Source: Corynebacterium pseudodiphtheriticum DSM 44287 (GTDB taxonomy: Bacteria; Actinomycetota; Actinomycetes; Mycobacteriales; Mycobacteriaceae). From it: a stretch of 64,000 nt of DNA. The stretch is taken from the NCBI RefSeq assembly GCF_000688415.1, contig NZ_JIAH01000009.1, positions 62,001-126,000 of the forward strand, read 5' to 3'. The translations under genes and the position numbers were made by a program. Shown one piece after another: positions 1 to 7,639 of the stretch. Each line of letters begins with the position of its first letter. Position 1 is the stretch's first letter. The notes under the pieces are model-generated. The model had not been told where the DNA came from. It worked only from the letters and a program-made list of their open reading frames with translations, and did not search any database.

Positions 1-347
1 CACGCGGCACACGCGCCGACCTCGAAGCGGGCATTGGGTCCGTTAAGTGGTTTGCCTTGTTCTTGCGAAAGCAACTTAGCCAGTGGTTCTGCGGCTTCTT
101 CAATGGCATCAGCGAATTTGTTCAGCAGTTCGCAGCGAGCGTGATCGCCTTGTGCTTCCCAGTCTGGTTGCGCAGCACGCGCAGCAGCAATGGCATCGTT
201 GAGATCGCTTTCGTTTTGGACCTGGTAGGTGCCGACGAGCTCGCCGGTGGCGGGGTTGTGGATCTCGGCGCTGCCATCGCTGTCACCGTCGGTGGTGATG
301 GCGTCCATAATGGCGTCGTAGGTGGTCAGGGTATGGGTTTCGGACAC
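1..347 (-). CDS. Aldehyde dehydrogenase, N-terminal part (cut by window edge)
   Basis: The reading frame starts at a GTG (complement of 345-347) preceded by AAGGAG at 5-nt spacing and runs off the left edge after 115 codons. The translation contains IHNPATGELVGTYQVQ, then IAAARAAQPDWEA and LLSQEQGKPL, which is the N-terminal pattern of NAD(P)-dependent aldehyde dehydrogenases of the succinate-semialdehyde/benzaldehyde type. The catalytic Cys and Glu lie outside the window, so the substrate cannot be assigned. It is transcribed away from the flavin oxidoreductase gene at 541, with a 193-bp shared intergenic region. Confidence 0.85.
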   Translation of the reverse strand, partial: MSETHTLTTYDAIMDAITTDGDSDGSAEIHNPATGELVGTYQVQNESDLNDAIAAARAAQPDWEAQGDHARCELLNKFADAIEEAAEPLAKLLSQEQGKPLNGPNARFEVGACAA

Positions 348-516
348 GGGAACTCCTTAGTGTCTGTTACAGAAGTTTCTGTTGTGATCTGAGTGCCAGC
401 ATATACAACCGCCTTTCCCAGGGATAGTGCCGCGAGTCACTAAAATTAATTACCGGTCTACAATTTTCCACCTGGGCGAGAAAATTAAACGGGCCACACA
501 ACCACCACCGGTTAGT

Positions 517-541
517 TGACACATCATCTATCATGGTGTCA
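517..541 (+). promoter_or_regulatory. Leaderless promoter and inverted repeat before the flavin oxidoreductase gene
   Basis: TATCAT at 529-534 fits a corynebacterial -10 box and lies 6 nt before the A of the ATG at 541. No Shine-Dalgarno sequence is visible, so the mRNA is probably leaderless. An inverted repeat TGACAC (517-522) ... GTGTCA (536-541) brackets the -10 box and could be an operator. The repeat is seen directly; the regulator is unknown. Confidence 0.5.
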
Positions 542-1572
542 TGAAGAAATTCGGATTCCTTAGCTTCGGACATTACAAGTTCCCCGGCCAGCGCGGGCCT
601 AATGCCCAGCAGACCCTCAAGCAGGGGCTGGAGCTAGCCGTGGAGGCAGACAAGATTGGCGTGAATGGCGCGTATTTCCGCGTGCACCACTTTGCCCCGC
701 AGGGGGCGGCGCCGATGCCGTTGCTTTCTGCGATTGCCGCGCGCACCAAGCACATTGAGGTCGGTACCGGCGTGATCGATATGCGTTACGAAAACCCGTT
801 GTACTTGGCAGAAGAGGCCGCTGCACTGGATTTGCTTGCCGACGGCCGGGTCGCGTTGGGGGTTTCACGGGGATCACCGGAGCCTGCGCACCGTGGTTGG
901 GAGGCTTTCGGCTACACCGGTTCCGACGATCCGCGCGGGGCAGATCTTGCCCGGGAGAAGTTCGCGAAGTTTATGCAGGGCGTGCGCGGTGAGGCCGTCG
1001 TCAAGTCTGCACAGGATCCGTATCCACCGATTTACCAGCCAGATACTCCGCTACCAGTGATGCCACATTCGCCTGGTTTGCAGCGCAATATCTGGTGGGG
1101 TGCTGGAACGAAGAAAACTGCCGAGTGGGCCGCTGAGCAGGGCGTGAACCTGATGAGTTCCACGTTGCTGACGGAGGCCACTGGTGAGGCGTTTGGTGAT
1201 TTGCAGGCGGCGCAGTTGCAGGCTTATCACGAGGCGTGGAAGCAGGCTGGGCATGATTGGACGCCGCGGACGTCGGTGAGCCGCAGCGTGTTCCCGATTG
1301 TCAGCGACCGGGATCGGGCGTTGTTTGGTATGAGCGGTGGTAATGACCAGATCGGCATTATTGATGGTTATGAGTCGACGTTTGGTCGTACTTATGCCGG
1401 CGAGCCGGAGCAATTGATCGAGCAGCTCAAGGACGACGCCGCCGTGATGGAGGCGGATACTTTGATGCTGACGATCCCGAACCAGCTGGGTGTGGATCTG
1501 AACCTGCGGCTTCTGCAGAATTTCGCCGAGCATGTGGCCCCTGCTTTGGGCTGGGAGCCGGCGAACCGTTAG
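541..1572 (+). CDS. LLM-class (bacterial luciferase-like) flavin-dependent oxidoreductase
   Basis: This 343-residue protein fits the luciferase-like monooxygenase superfamily: an N-terminal FGFLSFGHY strand, YFRVHHFAPQ, LGVSRGSPEPAHRGWEAFGY and a C-terminal region with DTLMLTIPNQ. Members use F420H2 or FMNH2 in TIM-barrel folds to oxidise varied organic substrates, so the substrate cannot be read from the sequence. The ATG at 541 is favoured by the leaderless -10 box just upstream and by the family start. It is divergent from an aldehyde dehydrogenase gene, and the two could act on one organic substrate, but that is inference only. Confidence 0.85.
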   Translation: MKKFGFLSFGHYKFPGQRGPNAQQTLKQGLELAVEADKIGVNGAYFRVHHFAPQGAAPMPLLSAIAARTKHIEVGTGVIDMRYENPLYLAEEAAALDLLADGRVALGVSRGSPEPAHRGWEAFGYTGSDDPRGADLAREKFAKFMQGVRGEAVVKSAQDPYPPIYQPDTPLPVMPHSPGLQRNIWWGAGTKKTAEWAAEQGVNLMSSTLLTEATGEAFGDLQAAQLQAYHEAWKQAGHDWTPRTSVSRSVFPIVSDRDRALFGMSGGNDQIGIIDGYESTFGRTYAGEPEQLIEQLKDDAAVMEADTLMLTIPNQLGVDLNLRLLQNFAEHVAPALGWEPANR

Positions 1573-2271
1573 TTTTGTGCTTCTTTTTTGGGGCTGCGGC
1601 CCGGCAGTAGCTGGGCACTATGCCGAAGTAGCCGGTAAGCCCCTAGACAACCAGCAGGGCGTATACAAGCAATCTTTACCTCTAAGAGCCCCATTCCATC
1701 GTTGATGCTGGTGCCCATTCCGGAGCATTCACCCTGCGGTAGTGAAACGGTACGGTGCGAGCTTCCCACGCCCACCAAGAAACCTTGAGCTCAAACACGA
1801 AGACGATACCTGCCTGTCACACCTCGGCGGTTAACTAAACCGCAGCCTCTTGCAGCGAGCTCTACGTACCCCTCTATCAGTACCCCCGCTCTGCGCACAA
1901 AATTACCCACACAACCGGATCCGAGAGTTTATGAACTTTCGACCCCTCTCGACAAACAGCCAGACAAACGAGATAAAATGGGCTAGTCACAGCTAGAGCA
2001 TCGTCAGGCCTATTTAGCAGTGCAGTTAGCACAAGCAATAGAAGTCCTTTTGCCAGCAGGCGACAGAAAAAGCGAATTTTACCGTGACTTGTTAGTACCT
2101 CACGGGAACTTAAGAACACCATTCTGAAAAAACTCACCGCAAATATTGCTTAGCAGTCATTTTTTAACTTCCCAGTATCCCGAATGCTCCGTAACGTTTG
2201 TCTTGTCGAAGCCAGTTGGCAGAGACAAAGACACCACCCCTGGGTACCCAAATCCAATCCCTAATTGCTTG
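1573..2271. other. 700-bp stretch without a convincing gene
   Basis: Open frames here are short, lack ribosome binding sites and have no recognisable protein pattern. The stretch separates the oxidoreductase gene from the lantibiotic-like locus and probably holds the promoter of that locus, which I could not place. No clear terminator with a T tract was found. Confidence 0.5.
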
Positions 2272-2284
2272 AAGGAGCACAACC

Positions 2285-2429
2285 ATGGAAAAAAGACCGT
2301 CTTTGACATCACTCCAATGACCGACGCGGAACTCGATGATGTTCTCGGCGCCCGCAAGAAAGGTTGGTTGTCACCTTAACTAAGGACTGCCACACCAATG
2401 CCAAAACTCGTTGGTTCGGCTGCTGCTAA
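2285..2429 (+). pseudogene. Nukacin/lacticin 481-type lantibiotic precursor, two frameshifts
   Basis: AAGGAG (2272-2277) lies 7 nt before the ATG at 2285. Read with a -1 shift in the A6 run (2289-2294), the peptide begins MEKKTVFDITP and continues MTDAELDDVLGA, closely resembling the nukacin leader end DELNEVLGA. The next residues are RKKGW. A second -1 shift near 2361-2370 then gives VTLTKDCHTN ... RWFGCC and a stop at 2427. The layout TxTxDC...N...CC is the ring pattern of lacticin 481-group lantibiotics such as salivaricin A and nukacin. As written, the ATG frame stops after 11 codons and the leader frame stops at 2379. The gene is therefore a pseudogene, is translated by frameshifting, or carries two read errors. 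No LanM or LanT gene is nearby. Confidence 0.72.
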
Positions 2430-2530
2430 AACATACCTCATTACGAAAGCTGCACACGCCAAATGGTGCATGCAGCGGATCCTGTCGTTGACTAAACTCA
2501 CCAAATTTTCTTAAAAAGAGAGCTCCGACC

Positions 2531-2764
2531 ATGTCCTCAGAACAAATTCAGGATCTCCGTGCCGAACTTCTTGTGTACCGAAAGCAACTAGCTATCGCTA
2601 CTGCTTCATTCCGAAAAGAACTTGCGCAGCAGATTATGACTACCGGTGCACTCAACGCAACCGGAATGTCGCAACATTCCAAAGGACTCCTGGTCGGTTC
2701 AACGGGCATCCTCTGCGCACTAGAGCCCAACAATTCCGTCGGCATAGTAACTCCCGAGTGGTAA
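2531..2764 (+). CDS. Small protein of unknown function upstream of LanF-like ATPase
   Basis: A 77-residue frame starts at ATG 2531 behind a weak AAGAGAG sequence and ends 13 nt before the ATPase gene, so it is probably co-transcribed with the transporter. The N-terminal half is predicted helical (residues 2-35, Glu/Gln/Arg/Leu rich). The C-terminal part contains GLLVGSTGILCALEPNN with one Cys and several Ser/Thr and ends TPEW. I do not recognise a family. By position it could be a second precursor-like peptide or a small immunity or sensing protein. A conserved GG or GA leader-cleavage motif is not evident. Confidence 0.5.
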   Translation: MSSEQIQDLRAELLVYRKQLAIATASFRKELAQQIMTTGALNATGMSQHSKGLLVGSTGILCALEPNNSVGIVTPEW

Positions 2765-2777
2765 AGGAAAATTCTCC

Positions 2778-3674
2778 ATGGCATATCAACTTAACGTGAC
2801 AGGTGTAAGCAAGTCGTTCGGTGCCCACCGCGTCCTCAAAAATATCGACATGACTGTACCGTCGCACGCAATATACGCGCTGCTAGGCGTCAACGGTTCA
2901 GGCAAGAGTACTCTCATGAAAGGGTTAGTCGGCATACAGCCGTTCAACAATGGTGCCTTTGCATTCTCCTCCCACGATGGTCTGCCTGGCAAGCCCACAA
3001 ACATTGGCTCGCTTATCGAAAGCCCGAAGTTTTACCCATCGTTGAGTGCACTCGAAAATCTCTACTACTTGGCACGACTGTTTGGAGTAGATGCTTCTAA
3101 CACTCGTGACCTTCTGGATACTGTAGGGCTTGATCCATCGTTGACAAGACCGATGAAAAATTATTCCCTTGGTATGAAACAGCGCTTTGGTATTGCACTC
3201 GCATTGCTGGGGAAGCCAGAATTTCTTATTCTCGACGAGCCGACTAATGGACTCGACCCAAATGGTGTCGTTGAAATTCGCAAGCTTATACAACAGCTCC
3301 CCGCAACCCGAGATGTCACGATTATGGTGTCCAGTCACATTTTGTCAGAAATGCAAAACGTTGCGACACATGTAGGTATCCTTGACCAAGGCACCATCCG
3401 TTACTCCGGTCGCATTGCAGATCTGCTTGCCGACGAAAAGACGTTATTAGAATCTCCCGCTCCCGAAGAACTCCGTAGCTGGTTGCTGGATCATAACCTG
3501 AACTTCACTTCAGAAGACAACGGCTGCTTTTCACTCCAATCGGAAGTGGACATGCCGAGCCTTATCGCCGAAGCCAGTGCCGCTGGAGTTCCCCTGCAGT
3601 CAGCCTGCGTGAAAGCACCGTCGCTGGAAGAAAAATTCTTCGAAATGACCCTAGGGACGGCGCATGTTGGATAA
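2778..3674 (+). CDS. ABC transporter ATP-binding protein, lantibiotic immunity (LanF/BcrA) type
   Basis: Walker A is GVNGSGKST (about residues 38-46), the signature is YSLGMKQRFGIAL, and Walker B with the D-loop is FLILDEPTNGLDP. At 298 residues it has the length of BcrA/LanF ATPases, which drive export of peptides or peptide antibiotics from the membrane. AAAGGA lies about 8 nt before the ATG. It overlaps the first permease gene by 11 bp. With two 248-residue permeases it forms a LanFEG-like trio beside a lantibiotic precursor remnant, so self-immunity or resistance to a lantibiotic-like peptide is the best inference. Confidence 0.85.
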   Translation: MAYQLNVTGVSKSFGAHRVLKNIDMTVPSHAIYALLGVNGSGKSTLMKGLVGIQPFNNGAFAFSSHDGLPGKPTNIGSLIESPKFYPSLSALENLYYLARLFGVDASNTRDLLDTVGLDPSLTRPMKNYSLGMKQRFGIALALLGKPEFLILDEPTNGLDPNGVVEIRKLIQQLPATRDVTIMVSSHILSEMQNVATHVGILDQGTIRYSGRIADLLADEKTLLESPAPEELRSWLLDHNLNFTSEDNGCFSLQSEVDMPSLIAEASAAGVPLQSACVKAPSLEEKFFEMTLGTAHVG

Positions 3675-4410
3675 GCAATCGCTCCTCCTGAGAAAAGCAT
3701 CCATCACTACCGTGCTCAGCATCGTCGCCACTGTGGTCTGGATGATGGTTGCCAACGTCGGTCTACGCGGTGGCGAAAATGCCGCAGTAGACAGCGCGGC
3801 GGGCATGATCAGTCAAGCAGTTGCAGTCGCACTGTTCACAATGCCACTGGTAGTGTTCGCCATAGTTCACCTATACGTATCAGAAGAGCAAGAAAACGGG
3901 ATTTGGGGTGTCCTCCGAGCACGGAACGGAAAAATTGGGCGTCTTTTGGCTTTCCGCCTCAGCTCAGCGTTCCTATTCCTCGTCATGTGGGCGCTAGGCT
4001 ATGTCGGCGCGCTAGGAGCACTCGTCGCCTTTCATTACTCATCCGCTGATGTCTTTGACGTTATTCCCGTGTTTTTTGGCTTGTTGATTTCCGTAATCAG
4101 CACCGCATTCACCGTCGCCAGCGTGCACTTGAGATTAGGAGGATTGGTTCCTGCTGCTACTGCTGCTCTCGCGTTATCGGTGGTTGGTGTTTCTCTCATC
4201 GGTAAAACCACCCTGGCATTGGCTGCATTGCCAATGGGAGGATTAGTCTCAGGCAACCCGTTCAAAGATGTAGATGTGACACAACCACTCTTGGGTTATG
4301 AGCCGAACCCCGATTCCACATTTGGGCTCGAACTCTCACTCGTCGCCGCAATTCTAGTCGGACTTAGTCTCTTTGGATATCTGAAAATCCAACTTGGAAA
4401 AGAGAAGTAA
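3664..4410 (+). CDS. ABC transporter permease, LanE-like
   Basis: This 248-residue protein has about six hydrophobic segments and the soluble loop VSEEQENGIWGVLRARNGK between the second and third. That layout is typical of MutE/EpiE-type lantibiotic immunity permeases and other ABC-2 proteins. It overlaps the ATPase gene by 11 bp and is followed after 3 nt by the second permease, which implies translational coupling and a 1:1 heteromeric membrane domain. Assignment rests on gene order, length and topology more than on a diagnostic motif. Confidence 0.75.
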   Translation: MLDKQSLLLRKASITTVLSIVATVVWMMVANVGLRGGENAAVDSAAGMISQAVAVALFTMPLVVFAIVHLYVSEEQENGIWGVLRARNGKIGRLLAFRLSSAFLFLVMWALGYVGALGALVAFHYSSADVFDVIPVFFGLLISVISTAFTVASVHLRLGGLVPAATAALALSVVGVSLIGKTTLALAALPMGGLVSGNPFKDVDVTQPLLGYEPNPDSTFGLELSLVAAILVGLSLFGYLKIQLGKEK

Positions 4411-4413
4411 ATC

Positions 4414-5160
4414 ATGAATTTTTACTGGTTAGAACTTAAAAAGGCTAAACCTCTATGGGGCTACCTCGCAGGATCAGCACTCATTACATGCGTGGCAACC
4501 ATTACATCCATGTCTTTTATCAAAACAAACGGTGATGTTATACACCCGGAGCAGCTAGCCGAAAGTGCCTGGGCCTCCGCAGCAACACAGCTTTATGCCT
4601 TGTTCATTGGGCCCGTCATCGTCGCGATCTTGACTGGCACTCTTATCAAAGCAGAGTTCCATAGCCAGATGGTCGACATGCTTCGATCACGCGGCCAACA
4701 CGCAGGCTACAAGATCGCTGCGCTCATCGTCTCCCTCGCCGCGTTGGGTGTCATACTCTCTGCGGCGTTAGTTGCAGGCTGGCTGATTGCCACAACGCTT
4801 AGCGATGTAGCCCCACAATTCGCCGCACCCACCATCGCGGTATTGGCGCTGCGCAACATTATCGCGGTAGTCGCATGGGGCTTAATCTGCGCTGCGATCT
4901 ACATAAGTGTCGGCGATTTCAGCCTCGGTTTTGCTGCCTGCCTGGCACTTACCATACTCAGCGCTGTCATGCTGGTTAAGTTTGCTCGGTTGGCAACCTA
5001 CAACCCTCTCGGCGCTATCACTTCCGCGGTCGGCTACCCCTTCCTCGACCTATCTGTAGGTTCGTGGCTGATCTTGGCTGCCAGCCTTGCCCTTGGAGGG
5101 GTTAGCACGATCTCCATGTGGCACAAGACCCTAACTCTGGCGCAAAATGAGGTGTCATAA
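4414..5160 (+). CDS. ABC transporter permease, LanG-like
   Basis: The second 248-residue permease starts MNFYWLELKKAKPLWGYL, contains the loop IKAEFHSQMVDMLRSRGQHAGYKIAAL and has six hydrophobic stretches. Its length matches the preceding permease, as in LanE/LanG pairs. It is the last gene of the plus-strand unit and converges with the response regulator gene, which ends at 5282. The 121-bp gap holds a GC-rich hairpin-forming sequence that also resembles an IS end (5224-5250). Confidence 0.72.
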   Translation: MNFYWLELKKAKPLWGYLAGSALITCVATITSMSFIKTNGDVIHPEQLAESAWASAATQLYALFIGPVIVAILTGTLIKAEFHSQMVDMLRSRGQHAGYKIAALIVSLAALGVILSAALVAGWLIATTLSDVAPQFAAPTIAVLALRNIIAVVAWGLICAAIYISVGDFSLGFAACLALTILSAVMLVKFARLATYNPLGAITSAVGYPFLDLSVGSWLILAASLALGGVSTISMWHKTLTLAQNEVS

Positions 5161-5223
5161 ATGCTGCCCAAAACCTCGAACTGTCTATCAGCAGACCGAG
5201 ACTGATTGCCTATTGGCCGGGCC

Positions 5224-5250
5224 TGCCCCCGGAAAGTGGACGTCGGGGGG
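5224..5250. repeat. IS-end-like GC repeat, copy 1
   Basis: The core CCCCCGGAAAGTGGAC followed by a TCGGGGG tract recurs in inverse orientation at 11892-11921. Such sequences look like terminal repeats of IS3-family elements, but no transposase is attached here. The CCCCCG...CGGGGG arms can also form a hairpin and may serve as terminator between the convergent permease and response regulator genes. Confidence 0.45.
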
Positions 5251-5281
5251 TCAAGCCCACTCCCTCGCTTTCATCGGACTA

Positions 5282-5956
5282 TTATTCATCTGGATTGAGC
5301 AAAGCCACCACCAAATCAAGTCGAGAGCTAGCACCGAACTGATGAATGAGCTTAGATACTCGTTTTTTCGTTGCAGATTCTGAGTAGTGCATTTCTTGCG
5401 CGATCTCTATATTAGATTTACCTCGACAAAGCAACCTGAGAGTTTCTTGGTCTGCCGGGGGAAGCTGCGAGGATGGAGATGTCAGTTTTTCTAGCAAAGT
5501 CATAGGACGTGTAGTTTCAGATTGTGCGCTAGGAATTTTACTGATGAGATGTTGCATCGCGTTGGGAGAAACCACTAAACCTCCAGAAACCGCGTCACGA
5601 ACGGATTGGATAACGGAATCTGGGGTCTGGCTTTTGAGGATGTATCCCGATCCTCCGTTACCTAGAACCTTCATAAGTATCTCGTCATTGTCGAGTGCAG
5701 TAATGGCAATAAACACTGGTGGACTTGGCAGAGCCATTATTTCATCGAGTAAAGCCAAACCATTCATATTGGGCATATGGATGTCTGCCAACACAACATT
5801 GACAGGCCCCTGGCGAAGCTCCGCGAGTGCTTGTTCGCCACTGGAGACTGTTGCTACGACGACGAAGTCTTCTGCATTTGAGAAATAACGCGAAAGCGCT
5901 TGAAGGGCAAGTTGGTCGTCATCAACGATGAGTAGCCGGTACGGAGAGTGAGGCAT
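5282..5956 (-). CDS. NarL/LuxR-family response regulator
   Basis: The receiver domain occupies residues 1-125: DDD at 12-14, phospho-acceptor Asp58 in LADIHMPNMNG, Thr in AITALDNDE and Lys in YILKSQTP. The C-terminal part (about 160-224) is a LuxR-type helix-turn-helix with PADQETLRLLCRGKSNIEIA and SESATKKRVSKLI. Its ATG overlaps the stop codon of the sensor kinase gene as TAATG. Position next to a LanFEG-like transporter suggests that the pair senses a peptide or envelope stress and controls the transporter, but it may also control the surface protein gene at 7640. Confidence 0.88.
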   Translation of the reverse strand: MPHSPYRLLIVDDDQLALQALSRYFSNAEDFVVVATVSSGEQALAELRQGPVNVVLADIHMPNMNGLALLDEIMALPSPPVFIAITALDNDEILMKVLGNGGSGYILKSQTPDSVIQSVRDAVSGGLVVSPNAMQHLISKIPSAQSETTRPMTLLEKLTSPSSQLPPADQETLRLLCRGKSNIEIAQEMHYSESATKKRVSKLIHQFGASSRLDLVVALLNPDE

Positions 5957-7194
5957 TATAGACGATACTTTCTTTCTGACTTATGTGCACCACGACTTTT
6001 TCCTTTTCGGGGAATAGTCCAATGCGAGAACCATTCGCTTCCTTGAGAGCCCCAAGTAAATTCGCCGTCGTGAAGTTTCATTTCTTTTTGAATTTCTTTC
6101 AGCCCTAAGCCAGTGCTGAGATAAGTTGGGGATTGTTCTGTGCCAATCATGCTACGAACTTCAACGAAAAGACTTTTTTCTGACACGGTGATGTCGATAT
6201 ACACCGTACTACCTGCGGCACCGTACTTGATAATGTTTGCGGCTAGTTCCCTCATGACAGGCATTGTGAGCACCGGAACAGAAGCGATTACCTCCCGGGT
6301 GAGTGCGCAATTAGCCATTTCAACATTGAAATTATGGCTACCTAATAGAGTCTCGAATTCCCTGAGTTGCTTCTCAAAAGTGGTGTCCACCTGAAGGTAA
6401 GTATCCTCGATATTTTCTGAGTGGAGAACTTGGATAAGTTCGCGGATTTGGGTGATTGCTTTGCGGTTTTCTTGCGAGATAAGTTGAATGTTCTCTTTGA
6501 TGGTGGGGCTGATATCGGGTTCGAGAGCAAGACTTTCGGCCCGCAGAATTGACGACGTGAGCGTGCTTGCTACTGAGTCATGCAAAGAACGAATAGTTGC
6601 CCGACGGTGACGATGTAACGCTGCTTCGAAGCGGACGCGTTCAGCTTCGTGGTTACGCTCTCTAGCACCATGAATGTATCCTCCTAGTAGTGGAGCGAAG
6701 AGAAATACAGCTAACAAAGCACTACCCATAAGGGCTTCGAAAACGACTTTCTTGTTCTCGAGGTCGATAGTTGCGAATACTAGGATCACGAGTGCATACG
6801 CGATACCCCAGCGGGGGTACCCTTTGTAGCCAAGTACGCCCGCGACAATTCCGATGCTCACTGGCGTAATAATGGTTCCAAGGTCGTTGAACAACGAGAT
6901 TGCGACGGTAATGCAAACCATGGTCAAAGCTGATATGGCTGGAGTTCGGGGCACAGCGACTACAGCGCAAATACTTGCTAGCACAATTGCGATTTCGGCT
7001 AGTGAGCTGTCGGCAGCAGCACTCACGAAAACTGTTAAAGTCAAGATAACGAGCGTGAAATACCACACCGTCACCGGAATTAATTTATAGCGCATAACTA
7101 AAAGAGTTCGACCTTCCGCATAAAGCAGCCTTTTACAGAATTGGTTTGGGACTACTTGCCATATGTTCAAAATCTTGGCCGCATTCTCATTCAC
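5956..7194 (-). CDS. Sensor histidine kinase (HisKA_3 type)
   Basis: The N-terminal half carries several hydrophobic segments (about residues 36-175). The dimerisation/phospho-acceptor helix is RATIRSLHDSVAS, with His in LHD. The catalytic domain shows AANIIKYG (N box) and STGLGLKEI (G box). HisKA_3 kinases pair with NarL-type regulators, which agrees with the adjacent gene. The start is uncertain: GTG at 7194 gives 412 residues, whereas the internal ATG at 7095 would begin directly at the first membrane segment. No strong ribosome binding site settles this. An inverted repeat lies 35 nt upstream of the GTG. Confidence 0.85.
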   Translation of the reverse strand: MNENAAKILNIWQVVPNQFCKRLLYAEGRTLLVMRYKLIPVTVWYFTLVILTLTVFVSAAADSSLAEIAIVLASICAVVAVPRTPAISALTMVCITVAISLFNDLGTIITPVSIGIVAGVLGYKGYPRWGIAYALVILVFATIDLENKKVVFEALMGSALLAVFLFAPLLGGYIHGARERNHEAERVRFEAALHRHRRATIRSLHDSVASTLTSSILRAESLALEPDISPTIKENIQLISQENRKAITQIRELIQVLHSENIEDTYLQVDTTFEKQLREFETLLGSHNFNVEMANCALTREVIASVPVLTMPVMRELAANIIKYGAAGSTVYIDITVSEKSLFVEVRSMIGTEQSPTYLSTGLGLKEIQKEMKLHDGEFTWGSQGSEWFSHWTIPRKGKSRGAHKSERKYRL

Positions 7195-7228
7195 TTGACA
7201 GTGCTGGGATACCTCGAGCTAGTAGGCT

Positions 7229-7251
7229 TTGGTGATCATAACTATCACCAA
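7229..7251. promoter_or_regulatory. Perfect 8-bp inverted repeat upstream of the kinase gene
   Basis: TTGGTGAT (7229-7236), a 7-nt loop, then ATCACCAA (7244-7251). It lies just upstream of the kinase start and in the 445-bp divergent region before the surface protein gene. It is a plausible dimeric regulator site, possibly for autoregulation by the two-component system; this is inference. Confidence 0.45.
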
Positions 7252-7539
7252 GAAATATACCTGGCTGACTGACGTCACCCTCACTTAACAACACGAAGTT
7301 TGCCATAGTTCAATTCGCTTAGGAAGAGAACAAACCGAAGCGCATCCGAACTACCCCTCCGCAATAAGAACGGCCATGCCAGGGAATATTGCTTCTGAAT
7401 TCAGGTTCGATATCACCCGACACGTGATTTACAGACGAAACTGACTGCCATCACAGTGCCCCTACGCCCAGCTATTCACCATCAGACATCTAGTGCACAG
7501 AGATAAATTCAGCACCCTTCACAGAGTGCTCAATATCAC

Positions 7540-7582
7540 TAAGGTTTGTCTGGCTTACATTAAACAGTCAAGGCTAACCTTT
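7540..7582 (+). promoter_or_regulatory. Two imperfect DtxR-like iron boxes
   Basis: The consensus is TTAGGTTAGGCTAACCTAA. By eye, 7540-7558 matches 11 of 19 positions and 7564-7582 matches 12 of 19, the latter with the right half AGGCTAACCT intact. They lie 58-100 nt upstream of the surface protein start, where an iron repressor could act. The match is weak and needs a scored search. The rest of the 7195-7639 gap shows only the inverted repeat at 7229. Confidence 0.3.
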
Positions 7583-7639
7583 AACTGATTTTCAATAGAG
7601 TTTCACTCTATTTCCACTTCCCTGAAAGGAATCCACTCC

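Noticed and set aside
57-392. Plus-strand open frame of 111 codons at the left edge
   Set aside because: It is antisense to the aldehyde dehydrogenase N-terminus, which has a ribosome binding site and clear family sequence.
1877-2137. Minus-strand 86-codon frame with a hydrophobic stretch
   Set aside because: No ribosome binding site, no family pattern, odd composition; not enough to call a gene.
2398-2514. 38-codon plus-strand frame MPKLVGSAAAK...
   Set aside because: It overlaps the lantibiotic core in another frame, AAGGA is 11 nt away, and it has no recognisable pattern.
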